From a virus, in IMG/VR virus record IMGVR_UViG_3300013115_000612, positions 44,151 through 108,150 of that record: 64,000 nucleotides of DNA. One strand, 5' to 3'. Made by a program: the position numbers and the translations under genes. How positions within the stretch are numbered: position 1 is the stretch's first letter; the number at the start of each line of letters is the position of its first letter. The notes under the pieces are model-generated. The model did not search any database. It saw only the letters and a list, made by a program, of their open reading frames with translations, and was not told the origin of the DNA. Shown piece by piece: positions 1-8,539 of this stretch.

Positions 1-2
1 AA

Positions 3-1601
3 GCAGAAGAAGTGATTGATAGAATAATTGTTGTTTCAAGCCACTCTAAAAATACCTACGCTTATACCGCTTATGATGCCACAGATAACCACACCAATCA
101 GAGCGTCACTCTCAAGCTAACAAAACCAATTGCAGCAGTCAACTATCCGACTAAGACATATGAGGATTTGCCCGAAGTTGAATTAGAGCTTAAGCCCGAT
201 TTTAACTTTTTAGTTGTAGCTCAAATGGGCCCTAGGAAAAATTTAATGAATACAGTTAAATGGTTTGTTGAAGAATTTCAAGATGAAGAAGTGGGTTTGG
301 TGCTTAAGGCAAATATGATGAAAAATTGTCATATGGATAAGCTTAGAACTCATCAGGATTTAAAGGCCTTTGTTGCACAGCTTAATAAGAGTGATATGAA
401 ATGTAAGATTTATCTTCTCCATGGAGATATGACCGATAAAGAGATGCACAGCTTGTATAATCACCCTAAGATTTCGGCTTTTGTTACATTCGCTCACGGC
501 GAAGGCTTCGGGCTTCCCATTTTTGAAGCAGCATACTCGGGTGTTCCAGTAGTTGCTACAGGTTGGTCCGGACAATTAGATTTTCTCGTTTCGTCCGACA
601 AGAAAGAAAATTTTTATAATGTTTCATATGATTTAGGACCCATTCCAAAAGAAGCTGTTTGGGAAAATGTGGTTCGCGAAGGAACAATGTGGGCTTATCC
701 CCGAGAACAGTCTGCCAAAGAAAAGATGCGCGCCTGCTACGAAGATAATAAAAAGAAACGCCAAGCACGGTGGAGCAAGAATGCCAAACGCTTGCATGAA
801 GAATTTACGCCCGAGAAACAATACGCAGCGTTTGTAGAGGGAATGTTAGGCGAAGCGCCCAAGAAGATTGATTTAGAGGACATCCCTAAGATCTCTATTA
901 TTACTTCGGTATATGACGGAGACGAATATATTCGACCATTTATGGAAGATATTACTCGACAAACGATCTTTAAAGAAAAATGCGAATTAATTATGATTAA
1001 TGCGAATTCTCCTGGAAATGAAGAAGAGACTATTCTAGAGTATCAAGAAAAATATCCCGATAATATTATATACAAAAAGCTTGATGAGGATCCCGGGATT
1101 TATAGTACATGGAACATAGGCATTGAATTGGCCACCGGTGATTATATCACAAACGCAAATTTGGATGATCGTAAAGCTGCTCACTCGTTAGAGCGTCACG
1201 CGACGGAACTGACCACTAATGAAGATGTAGATTTAGTGTACGCAGATATGCTTATTACAGATCAACCTAACGAATTGTATGAGAATAATAATTCTAATGG
1301 TCGCCGATATAACTTTCCCCCCTTCTCTCTGGAAAATCTCAAGATGGTTAATATGCCCCACGCTAGTCCAATGTGGAGAAAAGAGCTACATGACAAGTAT
1401 GGGAAATTTGACGATAAGTATAAATCCGCCGGAGATTGGGAAATGTGGCTCCGAGCAGCATCTCAAGGAAGCCGGTTTAAGAAGATAGAAAATGAAGTTT
1501 TGGGATTATACTATTTCAACCCCACAGGAATCTCCACAAACCCCGACAACTTTGGTTGGAAACAGAAGGAAGAAACAGAGGTTTACGAACGCTATAAATA
1601 A
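3..1601 (+). CDS. GT4-GT2 two-domain glycosyltransferase, 5' truncated by window
   Basis: The reading frame is open to the left edge, so the true start lies outside; a GTG at 12 is only an internal codon in my reading. The first half looks like the C-terminal part of a GT4 (GT-B) transferase: GPRKN near residue 73, counting from that GTG, then the E-x7-E signature EGFGLPIFE at 164-172, which binds the donor sugar nucleotide. From about residue 290 a GT2 (GT-A) domain starts with ISIITSVYDGDEY and continues to TWNIGIELATGDY and an acidic LDD in place of the usual DxD. The protein therefore probably adds two sugars to one chain. It opens a long glycan gene block whose next gene starts 3 bases after its stop. 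Donors and acceptors cannot be read from sequence. Confidence 0.85.
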   Translation, partial: AEEVIDRIIVVSSHSKNTYAYTAYDATDNHTNQSVTLKLTKPIAAVNYPTKTYEDLPEVELELKPDFNFLVVAQMGPRKNLMNTVKWFVEEFQDEEVGLVLKANMMKNCHMDKLRTHQDLKAFVAQLNKSDMKCKIYLLHGDMTDKEMHSLYNHPKISAFVTFAHGEGFGLPIFEAAYSGVPVVATGWSGQLDFLVSSDKKENFYNVSYDLGPIPKEAVWENVVREGTMWAYPREQSAKEKMRACYEDNKKKRQARWSKNAKRLHEEFTPEKQYAAFVEGMLGEAPKKIDLEDIPKISIITSVYDGDEYIRPFMEDITRQTIFKEKCELIMINANSPGNEEETILEYQEKYPDNIIYKKLDEDPGIYSTWNIGIELATGDYITNANLDDRKAAHSLERHATELTTNEDVDLVYADMLITDQPNELYENNNSNGRRYNFPPFSLENLKMVNMPHASPMWRKELHDKYGKFDDKYKSAGDWEMWLRAASQGSRFKKIENEVLGLYYFNPTGISTNPDNFGWKQKEETEVYERYK

Positions 1602-1604
1602 GAT

Positions 1605-2270
1605 ATGAATTCAAAAAAATTAATAACTTTTTCTTTATGGGGGCAAGATCCCAAATATTTAGTAGGAGCCATTAGAAATGCTGAGTTGGCTCAAGAGATA
1701 TATCCCGATTGGATATGTCGATTTTATTTAGGAGCTAGCGTGCCGCTTCCTATTAAATTGCAATTAAAAAAATTAGAGAATGTAGAAATCGTAACAATGG
1801 ATCAATGGGGCGATTGGCGTGGTATGTTTTGGCGTTTTCTCCCTGCCTCTGAGTCAGGAGTAGAGGCTATGATTTCTCGTGACACAGATTCGAGATTAAA
1901 CTTCCGTGAAAAAGCGGCCGTTGATGAATGGCTGGAAAGCGATAAGGGATTTCATATTATGAGAGACCACCCATTTCACAAGTTTCCAGTGCTGGGAGGA
2001 ATGTGGGGAGTAAAGGCAGGAATTCTTCCCAATATGGCTCACATGATTAATCAATTTGCACAAGAAGATAAATATGGCACTGATTATGAGTTTTTTGCTC
2101 AAGTTGTTGTCCCTCATATTCAAAACAATGCGCTTGTTCATGATGAATTTTTTGGTGGAAAGCCTTTTCCCACCCCAAGAGAAAATTATCAATTTGTCGG
2201 TCAAGTCTTCGACGAGAATGAAATAACTGTTGAAGAACACATAGCCGCGCTTCGAGCGCACTCGAAATGA
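1605..2270 (+). CDS. putative glycosyltransferase with RDTDSR motif
   Basis: This 221-residue protein has a GT-A-like look. It starts with a hydrophobic strand (KLITFSLWG), has a predicted beta-alpha N-terminal half, and carries an acidic RDTDSR motif near residue 91 that would serve as the metal-binding DxD. The following segment, with FHIMRDHPFH and GGMWGVKAG, resembles the acceptor loop of polysaccharide glycosyltransferases. The family was not identified more closely. Its stop overlaps the next start by 4 bases (ATGA), so it is probably translationally coupled to the surrounding glycan genes. The role as a transferase is inferred from the motif and the context. Confidence 0.6.
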   Translation: MNSKKLITFSLWGQDPKYLVGAIRNAELAQEIYPDWICRFYLGASVPLPIKLQLKKLENVEIVTMDQWGDWRGMFWRFLPASESGVEAMISRDTDSRLNFREKAAVDEWLESDKGFHIMRDHPFHKFPVLGGMWGVKAGILPNMAHMINQFAQEDKYGTDYEFFAQVVVPHIQNNALVHDEFFGGKPFPTPRENYQFVGQVFDENEITVEEHIAALRAHSK

Positions 2271-3334
2271 AGTTTTTTAATTTAGACTTGCACATATCAG
2301 TTATCGCCGATATAAAGCGCATTTTCACAGATTTGGGACATTCAGTAGACAATTGGAGTATCTCGGGCCACGCTCATTTGATGGGATCTCCCACAGATCA
2401 AGTAGATATAGTCAACCAGCATACTTGGCGCCACCTTGATTCTGAAATGATAGAAGAATTTTATAAGCGCTATGAGTCAGACTTAAAACATTATGATGGA
2501 TTTATTGTTACGCATACTCCGTGTTTCGCGATGCTGTATGAAAAATTTAATAAACCGATCATCACAGTCGCAAGTACACGATACGAAGATCCCTTTTCGA
2601 ATGATATGATTAAGTGGACAAAGTTTAATCGTTATCTGCAAGGGCAAATAGATAAGAATCTAGTCATTCCGGTTGCCAATAATAAATACGACAAAAAATA
2701 TACGCAATTATTTACACAACGAGAGTGGCAGCATATTCCAAGCCTATGTGAATACACAGAAGCTCAATATACAGGCACCACTAATCAATTTTTATATTCC
2801 TCTAAATTTAAACCGCAAATTCAAATCGAAAATTTAATAGAAAAAGAAAGAGCATTTCCCCAAGGATACACTTGGCAGCAATTAGCTGATTATAAAGGCA
2901 TTGTTCATATACCTTATAATATCTCTACTATGTCAATATTTGAGCAATATATGGCAAATATTCCTTTATTTTTTCCGTCCTGGGAATTATTGTATAAATT
3001 ACGCGAAAAACATGGTAACCATGGAGTTCTGTCTGAGACATCCTGGAACCAAATACATCGATTAAGCTCTAATTCGATTCTTTTTCCGGGAATGAAAGAT
3101 CCTAATAATTTTAACAACACCGCCGATATGATGGAATGGGCCAGACTCTCAGATTTTTATGATGAAGATAATATGCCCTATATTCAATATTTTAATTCAT
3201 TCGAACATTTAGGTGAATTATTAAAAACAGTTGATTTAAAAATCATATCCGAAAATATGAAAGAACACAACAAAAAAAGAAAAGAAAAAGTATATGAATC
3301 TTGGAAGGAGATTTTATCAAGGATAGAACAATGA
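2267..3334 (+). CDS. putative glycosyltransferase-like protein, family unknown
   Basis: This 355-residue soluble protein overlaps its upstream neighbour by 4 bases. Its N-terminus (MKFFNLDLHISVIADIKRIF) with a following SGHAHLMG resembles the Rossmann half of GT-B enzymes. The later PYNISTMSIFEQYMANIPLFFPSWELLY is like the donor-binding half, where a conserved E selects the nucleotide sugar. I see no catalytic motif clear enough to assign a family or a donor. The context of flanking glycosyltransferases supports a role in building the same glycan. The C-terminal 35 residues are Lys/Glu-rich and helical. Confidence 0.5.
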   Translation: MKFFNLDLHISVIADIKRIFTDLGHSVDNWSISGHAHLMGSPTDQVDIVNQHTWRHLDSEMIEEFYKRYESDLKHYDGFIVTHTPCFAMLYEKFNKPIITVASTRYEDPFSNDMIKWTKFNRYLQGQIDKNLVIPVANNKYDKKYTQLFTQREWQHIPSLCEYTEAQYTGTTNQFLYSSKFKPQIQIENLIEKERAFPQGYTWQQLADYKGIVHIPYNISTMSIFEQYMANIPLFFPSWELLYKLREKHGNHGVLSETSWNQIHRLSSNSILFPGMKDPNNFNNTADMMEWARLSDFYDEDNMPYIQYFNSFEHLGELLKTVDLKIISENMKEHNKKRKEKVYESWKEILSRIEQ

Positions 3335-4209
3335 AATACATCTGTTATAATTGGATGCCCCTAATGGCCACACAAGGTTTAGATCTGCCACCGCAGTTTT
3401 ATACAAATGCCGGTACCTCTCGACTGCACGACTTGCCTCCCCTCAATCCTGCGAGTTTACAAACAAATGAAACAATTTTTGTTAAAACAGATTATGTTGT
3501 AAATGGATATTTCCAAAATCATTATTTACGGCAAATCAATACAAAATTTAATCTTATTACCGGCGTATCTGCTTATCATCTGGGGAGGGATGGAGGAAAT
3601 GTTTATCAAGCAATTTTGGATCATCCCCACTTAAATAAGTGGATTTGTTCGAATCCTCCAGATATTGATGATGACCGAATCATTCCGATGCCTATTGGTT
3701 TTCAAGAACCAGATCGACAGGGAGGATATCAAGAATTTCTAGAACAAATTCAAGAATGTCGAACTCCTTTCGAGAAGAAAGAAGACGGTGTTTTTTTGCC
3801 TTATCATGATTTGAGCACAAACCCTCAAAGGGCTCAATTATTTCAAAAGCTCAGCCAGTTGCCCTTTGTACATGTACAAACAGAAAAACAAGATTTAATA
3901 GAATATTATGCGAGCTTAGATAAGTATAAATTTGTAATTGGTCTTGAGGGCCGCGGCCCCGATATTCATAGGAATTATGAGACCCTGCTCGTTGGCTCCA
4001 TACCAATCGGTGTTAAAAATGTGATAAAACGCGTATTTGATTATCATCAGGTTGAGAGCGTCTTTTTAAATAATTGGGATGAATTAAATAATAATTTATT
4101 TGACACGTTGCTGCAAGCCGGTTATAATACTACTATAAATGATGATTTTTTAATAATAGACAAGCACGTTTCTCATCTTAAAAAAATGCTTACTAAAGGA
4201 ACACAATAA
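3331..4209 (+). CDS. exostosin-like (GT47-like) glycosyltransferase
   Basis: I start the gene at the ATG at 3331, which overlaps the previous stop as ATGA; a TTG at 3301 would give 10 more residues but lies deep inside the upstream gene. The 292-residue protein has PMPIGF in its middle and a C-terminal half with YHDLSTNPQRAQLF, KFVIGLEGRGPDIHRNYE and LLVGSIPIGVKN. That pattern (a Gly-rich loop, then a conserved E, then a G-S-I-P-I/V turn) is typical of exostosin and related GT-B transferases, where it holds the nucleotide sugar. No signal peptide or membrane span is seen, so it should act in the cytoplasm. Donor unknown. Confidence 0.6.
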   Translation: MKYICYNWMPLMATQGLDLPPQFYTNAGTSRLHDLPPLNPASLQTNETIFVKTDYVVNGYFQNHYLRQINTKFNLITGVSAYHLGRDGGNVYQAILDHPHLNKWICSNPPDIDDDRIIPMPIGFQEPDRQGGYQEFLEQIQECRTPFEKKEDGVFLPYHDLSTNPQRAQLFQKLSQLPFVHVQTEKQDLIEYYASLDKYKFVIGLEGRGPDIHRNYETLLVGSIPIGVKNVIKRVFDYHQVESVFLNNWDELNNNLFDTLLQAGYNTTINDDFLIIDKHVSHLKKMLTKGTQ

Positions 4210-4865
4210 TGCCCGGCCAAATAAATCGAGGTACATTTTTTGGAGATCAAGTTTATAACTTATCACTTAATAAAAATTTTAAAAATTATGTGGAAGTAGG
4301 CACTTGGAACGGTGAAGGGAGCACCAAGTGTTTTATGGATGCACTTCTACAGCGCCACGACGAGTCCGTTCTGTATTCACTAGAAGCGAATATTGAGTTT
4401 TATACTCAGGCGCGGAGCTATTGGGATCCTTTCATGCTTTTAGTGCGCTCCCCCACGCCTAAATTACATTTATTATACGGGCGTATTATTGAAGCAGAAG
4501 AATTGGTATCCGCAGAAGAAGTACAAAATCACTCTCGATTCCACCAGCATCCCTGGCTGGAATGGCGTACTCGAAATATTAAAGAGTATGGCGAGTGTGA
4601 AAATGTTATAGGGCAGCTGCCATCTGAAATTGATGTATTACTATTGGATGGTGGACAGTTCTCAACACGGTCGGAATTCAATAAATTAAAAGATCGAACA
4701 AAGATTGTATTATTAGACGACACACTGTCTTTTAAGACAGAAAAAGCCCGTGAAGATATTTTGGCAGACCCTGATTCGTGGACCGTAATCTTTGATAATG
4801 TCGCGGATCGCCATGGCGTTTTTATGGCATGCCGCAGCGAATTTGCCCACCTCTTGCGAGATTAA
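4209..4865 (+). CDS. class I SAM-dependent methyltransferase-like protein
   Basis: The start ATG overlaps the previous stop (TAATG). Motif I of class I methyltransferases is seen as YVEVGTWNGEGSTKCF at about residues 27-42, followed by a Glu-bearing strand (LYSLEANIEFY), and the acidic strand DVLLLDGGQF near residue 141 corresponds to motif IV. The 218-residue length and the LDGGQFSTRSEF segment recall the Methyltransf_24 group, which often sits beside glycosyltransferases and methylates sugars or sugar precursors. Substrate not known. Placed between an exostosin-like transferase and a protein of unknown family, it probably modifies the same glycan. Confidence 0.6.
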   Translation: MPGQINRGTFFGDQVYNLSLNKNFKNYVEVGTWNGEGSTKCFMDALLQRHDESVLYSLEANIEFYTQARSYWDPFMLLVRSPTPKLHLLYGRIIEAEELVSAEEVQNHSRFHQHPWLEWRTRNIKEYGECENVIGQLPSEIDVLLLDGGQFSTRSEFNKLKDRTKIVLLDDTLSFKTEKAREDILADPDSWTVIFDNVADRHGVFMACRSEFAHLLRD

Positions 4866-4866
4866 A

Positions 4867-5580
4867 ATGAAAACAGCAATTTGTTTCACGGGCACCTGTA
4901 GGAGCTTGGAGCACACACACGAGAACATCAAAAATCTTCTGGTGAACACAACAGGGGCAGATGTATTTTTATTGATAGCCGACAATCCGCATGCGCACAA
5001 AGTACATGAGTATTTTAATTTGCCTCAAACCAAAAAACTTATAATAGAAGAAGAGCCTAGCTATGACTTGACAGGATTACAGTTTCGACCCGGCTGGCCT
5101 CCCCCTACAACAACCACACAAATATACTATAAAATGATCAAATCGCGCCAACGATGTGATGAAGTTTTGAAAGCCTATGAAGAAGAAGAGGGAGAGGAAT
5201 ATGAACGAGTCATATTTTCGAGATTAGACGTTAAATATTTTAATGACGTAGCACCACTTATAGACAAAACCGATCTAAACAATTTATATGTACCGGATTT
5301 TCATAACACTTTCGGAGGCGCTATTGATGGGTATAATGATCGATTTGCAGTAAGCAATAGAAAAAATATGCACATCTATTTTGATGCTGTAGAAAGTGCT
5401 CACCCCTTTGTAGATAGCGGAGGCCGAATCACGGCCGAGACGCTTTTAAAATGGCACTTAACAAACTCCCAGGTGAACGTTATGCACGTACCAGTGCGTT
5501 TCACCCGCGTCCGACCAGACGGTAGTGAAATTGACGAACGCCTTAAGAATTTCCAACCCGGTGTACATCGAGACTCATGA
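4867..5580 (+). CDS. putative glycosyltransferase-like protein (FTGTCRS type)
   Basis: I choose the ATG at 4867, one base after the upstream stop; a longer in-frame form from 4792 would overlap the upstream gene by 74 bases. The 237-residue protein starts with AICFTGTCRSLEHTHENI, then ADVFLLIADNP, and later has RVIFSRLDVKYF near residue 117. The R-x-D motif after two hydrophobic strands is what one expects of GT-A-like proteins found in capsule clusters, where the acidic pair would hold the metal and sugar nucleotide. The protein is soluble. No family name can be given with certainty. Confidence 0.5.
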   Translation: MKTAICFTGTCRSLEHTHENIKNLLVNTTGADVFLLIADNPHAHKVHEYFNLPQTKKLIIEEEPSYDLTGLQFRPGWPPPTTTTQIYYKMIKSRQRCDEVLKAYEEEEGEEYERVIFSRLDVKYFNDVAPLIDKTDLNNLYVPDFHNTFGGAIDGYNDRFAVSNRKNMHIYFDAVESAHPFVDSGGRITAETLLKWHLTNSQVNVMHVPVRFTRVRPDGSEIDERLKNFQPGVHRDS

Positions 5581-6422
5581 ATAAATATTTAGTACTTGGT
5601 TCCTCGGGGCAGATTGGTGCCCCCCTAGTTGAGTTTTTGCGCGCTCGTGATCACGAGGTATATACTTTAGATATTGTTGAAGATAAAGCAGAGGATCTGC
5701 GCTTAGCGCATAACGAGCTTCTTCTCAAATACGCTGCGCAGGCAGACTTTGTATTTTTCTTGGCTTTTGATGTAGGAGGCGCAAAGTATTTAAGCAAGTA
5801 TCAAGATACCTTTAATTTTATACAAAACAATATTCAAATTATGTCAAACACGTTTGAGACCTTGCGGCATCTTAAAAAACCCTTTATTTTTGCATCAAGT
5901 CAAATGTCGGATATGAATCATTCCACATATGGATTATGTAAAGCCATCGGTGAACGCTATACTAATGCGCTGGGGGGACTTAACATTAAATTGTGGAATG
6001 TTTATGGGTATGAAAAAGATTTAGAAAAGTCACATGTTATAACTGACTTTGTTTTAAAAGCTCTGCAAACCGGAACAATAGATATGCTAACAGATGGTCG
6101 TGAAGAACGCCAATTGTTGCATGTAGAAGACTGTTGTCGTGCGCTCTATACACTGAGCACGCAATTTGAAAAAATTGATAAAAGCATAGATTACCATCTA
6201 ACGAGTTTTGTATGGGACTCTATAATGGATGTGGCTGTCCAAGTAGCTTCAAATTATGAAGATATAGTTATAGAACCCGCAACGAGCACTGACTTAACTC
6301 ATGGTAATTGGCGCAAAGAACCACCGGAGCATATTTTGCAATATTGGTCGCCATCTATCACCCTGCAAGAGGGGATCAAGAGGGTTATTAAGGAAATTGA
6401 AAGTGGACTATCAACTAAATAA
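5577..6422 (+). CDS. NAD-dependent sugar epimerase/dehydratase (extended SDR)
   Basis: An extended short-chain dehydrogenase of 281 residues. The N-terminal dinucleotide loop is GSSGQIG (residues 8-14), the catalytic YxxxK is seen as STYGLCKAIGE, and the upstream ASSQM supplies the usual Ser. Later HVEDCCRAL matches the family's C-terminal substrate-domain helix. Enzymes of this type epimerise, dehydrate or reduce nucleotide sugars. The C-terminus (WSPSITLQEGIKRVI) is the expected final helix, so the gene is complete. The 3' end overlaps the GT29-like gene by 20 bases. The substrate is not predictable; it resembles GalE/RmlD-type members in general form only. Confidence 0.75.
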   Translation: MNKYLVLGSSGQIGAPLVEFLRARDHEVYTLDIVEDKAEDLRLAHNELLLKYAAQADFVFFLAFDVGGAKYLSKYQDTFNFIQNNIQIMSNTFETLRHLKKPFIFASSQMSDMNHSTYGLCKAIGERYTNALGGLNIKLWNVYGYEKDLEKSHVITDFVLKALQTGTIDMLTDGREERQLLHVEDCCRALYTLSTQFEKIDKSIDYHLTSFVWDSIMDVAVQVASNYEDIVIEPATSTDLTHGNWRKEPPEHILQYWSPSITLQEGIKRVIKEIESGLSTK

Positions 6423-7149
6423 AGATTTATTAAGCATCTTAAAAGGTAAGAGAGTTGCCATAGTAGGACCCTCTCCACATTTAATGGGACATAATATCGG
6501 CGAATTGATTGATTCTTATGATATTGTATGCCGCGTTAATGAGGTGCACCCCACTGGATATGAAAGTGATTACGGGGATAGAACCGATATTGTATTTCAC
6601 AATTGCGGTGGCGCCTTTATAGATTTCTTTGGCCGACAACTAGTGGCTAAGTCTATTATATCGAAATATCTCAAATTTGTGATATGCCCTTGCGTAAAAA
6701 ATAATGGGAGTGATAATAATTGGTCTACATGGCCTGATGACTATGAGAGTGGGGTTGTTGCTAATTTTAGAAAAATTAATATATTTAATATCCCCTTTCA
6801 CTGGATAGGGATGAAAAACTATAGACAAGTATATAATCTATACAGTGTAGAGCCAAACACCGGCCAAGTAGCAATTTTAATGTTACTGAAGCATCAGGTT
6901 GAAGAATTGTTTATCACGGGATTCTCTTTTTACCAACAAGGAGATATGCCTAGTGACGCGCACCGTCCTGGTCACACCCAACTCGGGCGCGAGAATATTG
7001 CAGTTGGCAATTCAAGTCATTCTCAAAACCCTCAAATGCAGACATTCTCACAGAATATATTAAAGGACTATGGAGAACGTATCGTACTGGACTCTGTTCT
7101 GAATGATTTATTACAGTGTGAACATTCTAACGTAGTAGAGTTGGCTTAA
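6403..7149 (+). CDS. GT29-family sialyltransferase-like glycosyltransferase
   Basis: I start at GTG 6403, which has AAGGAA 8 bases upstream; an ATG at 6301 would overlap the preceding gene by 122 bases. The 248-residue protein shows sialylmotif L at residues 18-62 (VAIVGPSPHLMG, IDSYDIVCRVNE, SDYGDRTDIVFHN) and sialylmotif S from about 151 (PNTGQVAILML, then LFITGFSFY). These motifs bind CMP-sialic acid in GT29 enzymes. The very small motif expected near the C-terminus may be H206-SQNPQ, where the usual Glu is Gln. The next gene encodes a CMP-sugar synthetase, which fits a CMP-nonulosonate donor. No membrane anchor is present, unlike animal sialyltransferases. Confidence 0.8.
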   Translation: MDYQLNKDLLSILKGKRVAIVGPSPHLMGHNIGELIDSYDIVCRVNEVHPTGYESDYGDRTDIVFHNCGGAFIDFFGRQLVAKSIISKYLKFVICPCVKNNGSDNNWSTWPDDYESGVVANFRKINIFNIPFHWIGMKNYRQVYNLYSVEPNTGQVAILMLLKHQVEELFITGFSFYQQGDMPSDAHRPGHTQLGRENIAVGNSSHSQNPQMQTFSQNILKDYGERIVLDSVLNDLLQCEHSNVVELA

Positions 7150-7796
7150 TGAAGATAGTTTCTTTAATTTTAGCCCGCGGCGGCAGCAAGGGAATACCAA
7201 GAAAAAACTTAATCCCACTGAATGGAAAGCCTCTCTTATATTACAGTATTACAAATTCACTAAAAGCAGAGGTAAATGAAACCTGGGTCAGTACAGAAGA
7301 TAGTGAAATGAAAAAGACATCTTTAAGGTATGGAGCAAAAGTGCTTGATCGACCACTTGAGATATCTACGGATACCTCAAAATGTGAGGAAGCTTTGTTA
7401 CATTTTGCCGCTAATGTTGATTTTGATATTTTGGTTTTTATACAAAATACATCTCCGTTGGTTAGCCCCGAAGAAATAAACAATGGCATTAGGAAAGTTA
7501 AATCTGGCGAGTTTGATTCGGTATTCAGTGCTTACTTAGAGCACTGGGTGCCACGATGGTCCACGGATATCACCCCAATTGGGTGGAATACTAGCGCACG
7601 CCCGAGAAGACAGCAAAAGCCAGAAGTATACGTAGAGAATGGAGCCTTTTATATAACCACCCGGCAAAATCTTTTAGAGTCTGGGGTTCGATATAGCGGT
7701 AAGATAGGGATTGTTGAAATGCCGTTTTCCAGGAGTTTTCAGATAGACACAATAGACGAGGCAAGATTAATAGAAAAACTGATGAGGGCAGTATGA
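7149..7796 (+). CDS. neuA: CMP-sialic acid/nonulosonate cytidylyltransferase (NeuA-type)
   Basis: This 215-residue protein matches the acylneuraminate cytidylyltransferase family over its length. The CTP-binding signature LILARGGSKGIPRKNL fills residues 6-21, LNGKPLLYYSI follows, and IQNTSPLV stands for the family's QPTSPLR. It would join a nine-carbon sugar acid to CMP from CTP. It overlaps the GT29-like gene (TAATG) and the NeuB-like gene downstream (ATGA), which together form donor synthesis and transfer. Whether the sugar is N-acetylneuraminate, legionaminate or another nonulosonate is not decided by the sequence. Confidence 0.9.
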   Translation: MKIVSLILARGGSKGIPRKNLIPLNGKPLLYYSITNSLKAEVNETWVSTEDSEMKKTSLRYGAKVLDRPLEISTDTSKCEEALLHFAANVDFDILVFIQNTSPLVSPEEINNGIRKVKSGEFDSVFSAYLEHWVPRWSTDITPIGWNTSARPRRQQKPEVYVENGAFYITTRQNLLESGVRYSGKIGIVEMPFSRSFQIDTIDEARLIEKLMRAV

Positions 7797-8539
7797 TAAT
7801 AGCAGAGATTGGCCTGAACCATATGGGTGTTGAGGCGTACGCCGAATATTATGTAAATCAATTATTAGAAACCTCAGTAGATGCCATTACTTTTCAAATT
7901 AGAGAGCCAGATTTTTATTTGCGAAAAGAGAGAAAAGCTTTTGTTTTAGATATAGAGCTATACCATAAATTAAGTAATAAGATCCAGAGACAAGGTAAAA
8001 GCTTTGGCCTCGCGTTATCCGATATTAGTTTGCTTAGCGACTTAGATAGATCTGTAGATTTTTATAAAATTTTAAGCAAAGACTTTAATGATAAGTTTAT
8101 AAAAGAATTTACGGAAACAACCGAAAAACCAATTTTCATTTCAACGGGCCTTAGCTCGATAGAAAATATTCGTTCGCTTACAGAACAGATCACTCCGGAA
8201 AATAATGCAAGAATTTCTCTGATACACACTCAGTTGAGCCATGATATTTCTGACGTTAATTTAAACTCTATTCTTAAATTAAGAGATTTAACTGGCAATT
8301 CAATTTCTTTTGGCAATCATTGCGAAGACTCTCGTGTGTGCTTTATGTCCCTTCCTTATAATCCACATTCAATTTTTGTATATGTGAAGGGCAATGAAAA
8401 TTTAGAATATCCGGATAATGAACACGCTCTTAAACTTAATGATTTTGGAATATTTTGTGAAGATATGAAAAAACTCATGAATGCAATTGGAGACGGAGAT
8501 AAAAAAGAAATGACTAACCAAATAAGAGGACAAAAATGA
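7793..8539 (+). CDS. divergent NeuB-like aldolase-type synthase, possibly altered active site
   Basis: The 248-residue protein is a shortened relative of the sialic acid synthase barrel. It begins with IIAEIGLNHMG, the NeuB N-terminal strand, but the conserved KFQ is TFQ, the region that should read like DHxxS is EHALKLNDF, and the usual HC-S-YP is IHTQLSHDISD. It has no SAF (antifreeze-like) domain. These changes suggest a different substrate, a non-catalytic partner, or loss of activity; I cannot choose between them. It lies between neuA and an SDR gene and is coupled to both by 4-base overlaps. A better NeuB is encoded at 9217. Confidence 0.7.
   Translation: MIIAEIGLNHMGVEAYAEYYVNQLLETSVDAITFQIREPDFYLRKERKAFVLDIELYHKLSNKIQRQGKSFGLALSDISLLSDLDRSVDFYKILSKDFNDKFIKEFTETTEKPIFISTGLSSIENIRSLTEQITPENNARISLIHTQLSHDISDVNLNSILKLRDLTGNSISFGNHCEDSRVCFMSLPYNPHSIFVYVKGNENLEYPDNEHALKLNDFGIFCEDMKKLMNAIGDGDKKEMTNQIRGQK

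Noticed and set aside
1593-1600. TATAAATA, the T4 late promoter -10 consensus
   Set aside because: It is made by the Tyr-Lys-stop end of the first gene, and the next ATG lies 5 bases behind, so a transcript would begin inside the next gene.
3301-3330. Longer start for the exostosin-like gene
   Set aside because: It needs a TTG inside the upstream gene; the ATG at 3331 overlaps the stop in the style used across the block.
6301-6402. ATG start for the GT29-like gene at 6301
   Set aside because: It would overlap the SDR gene by 122 bases and adds a sequence unlike the family; GTG 6403 has a good ribosome site.
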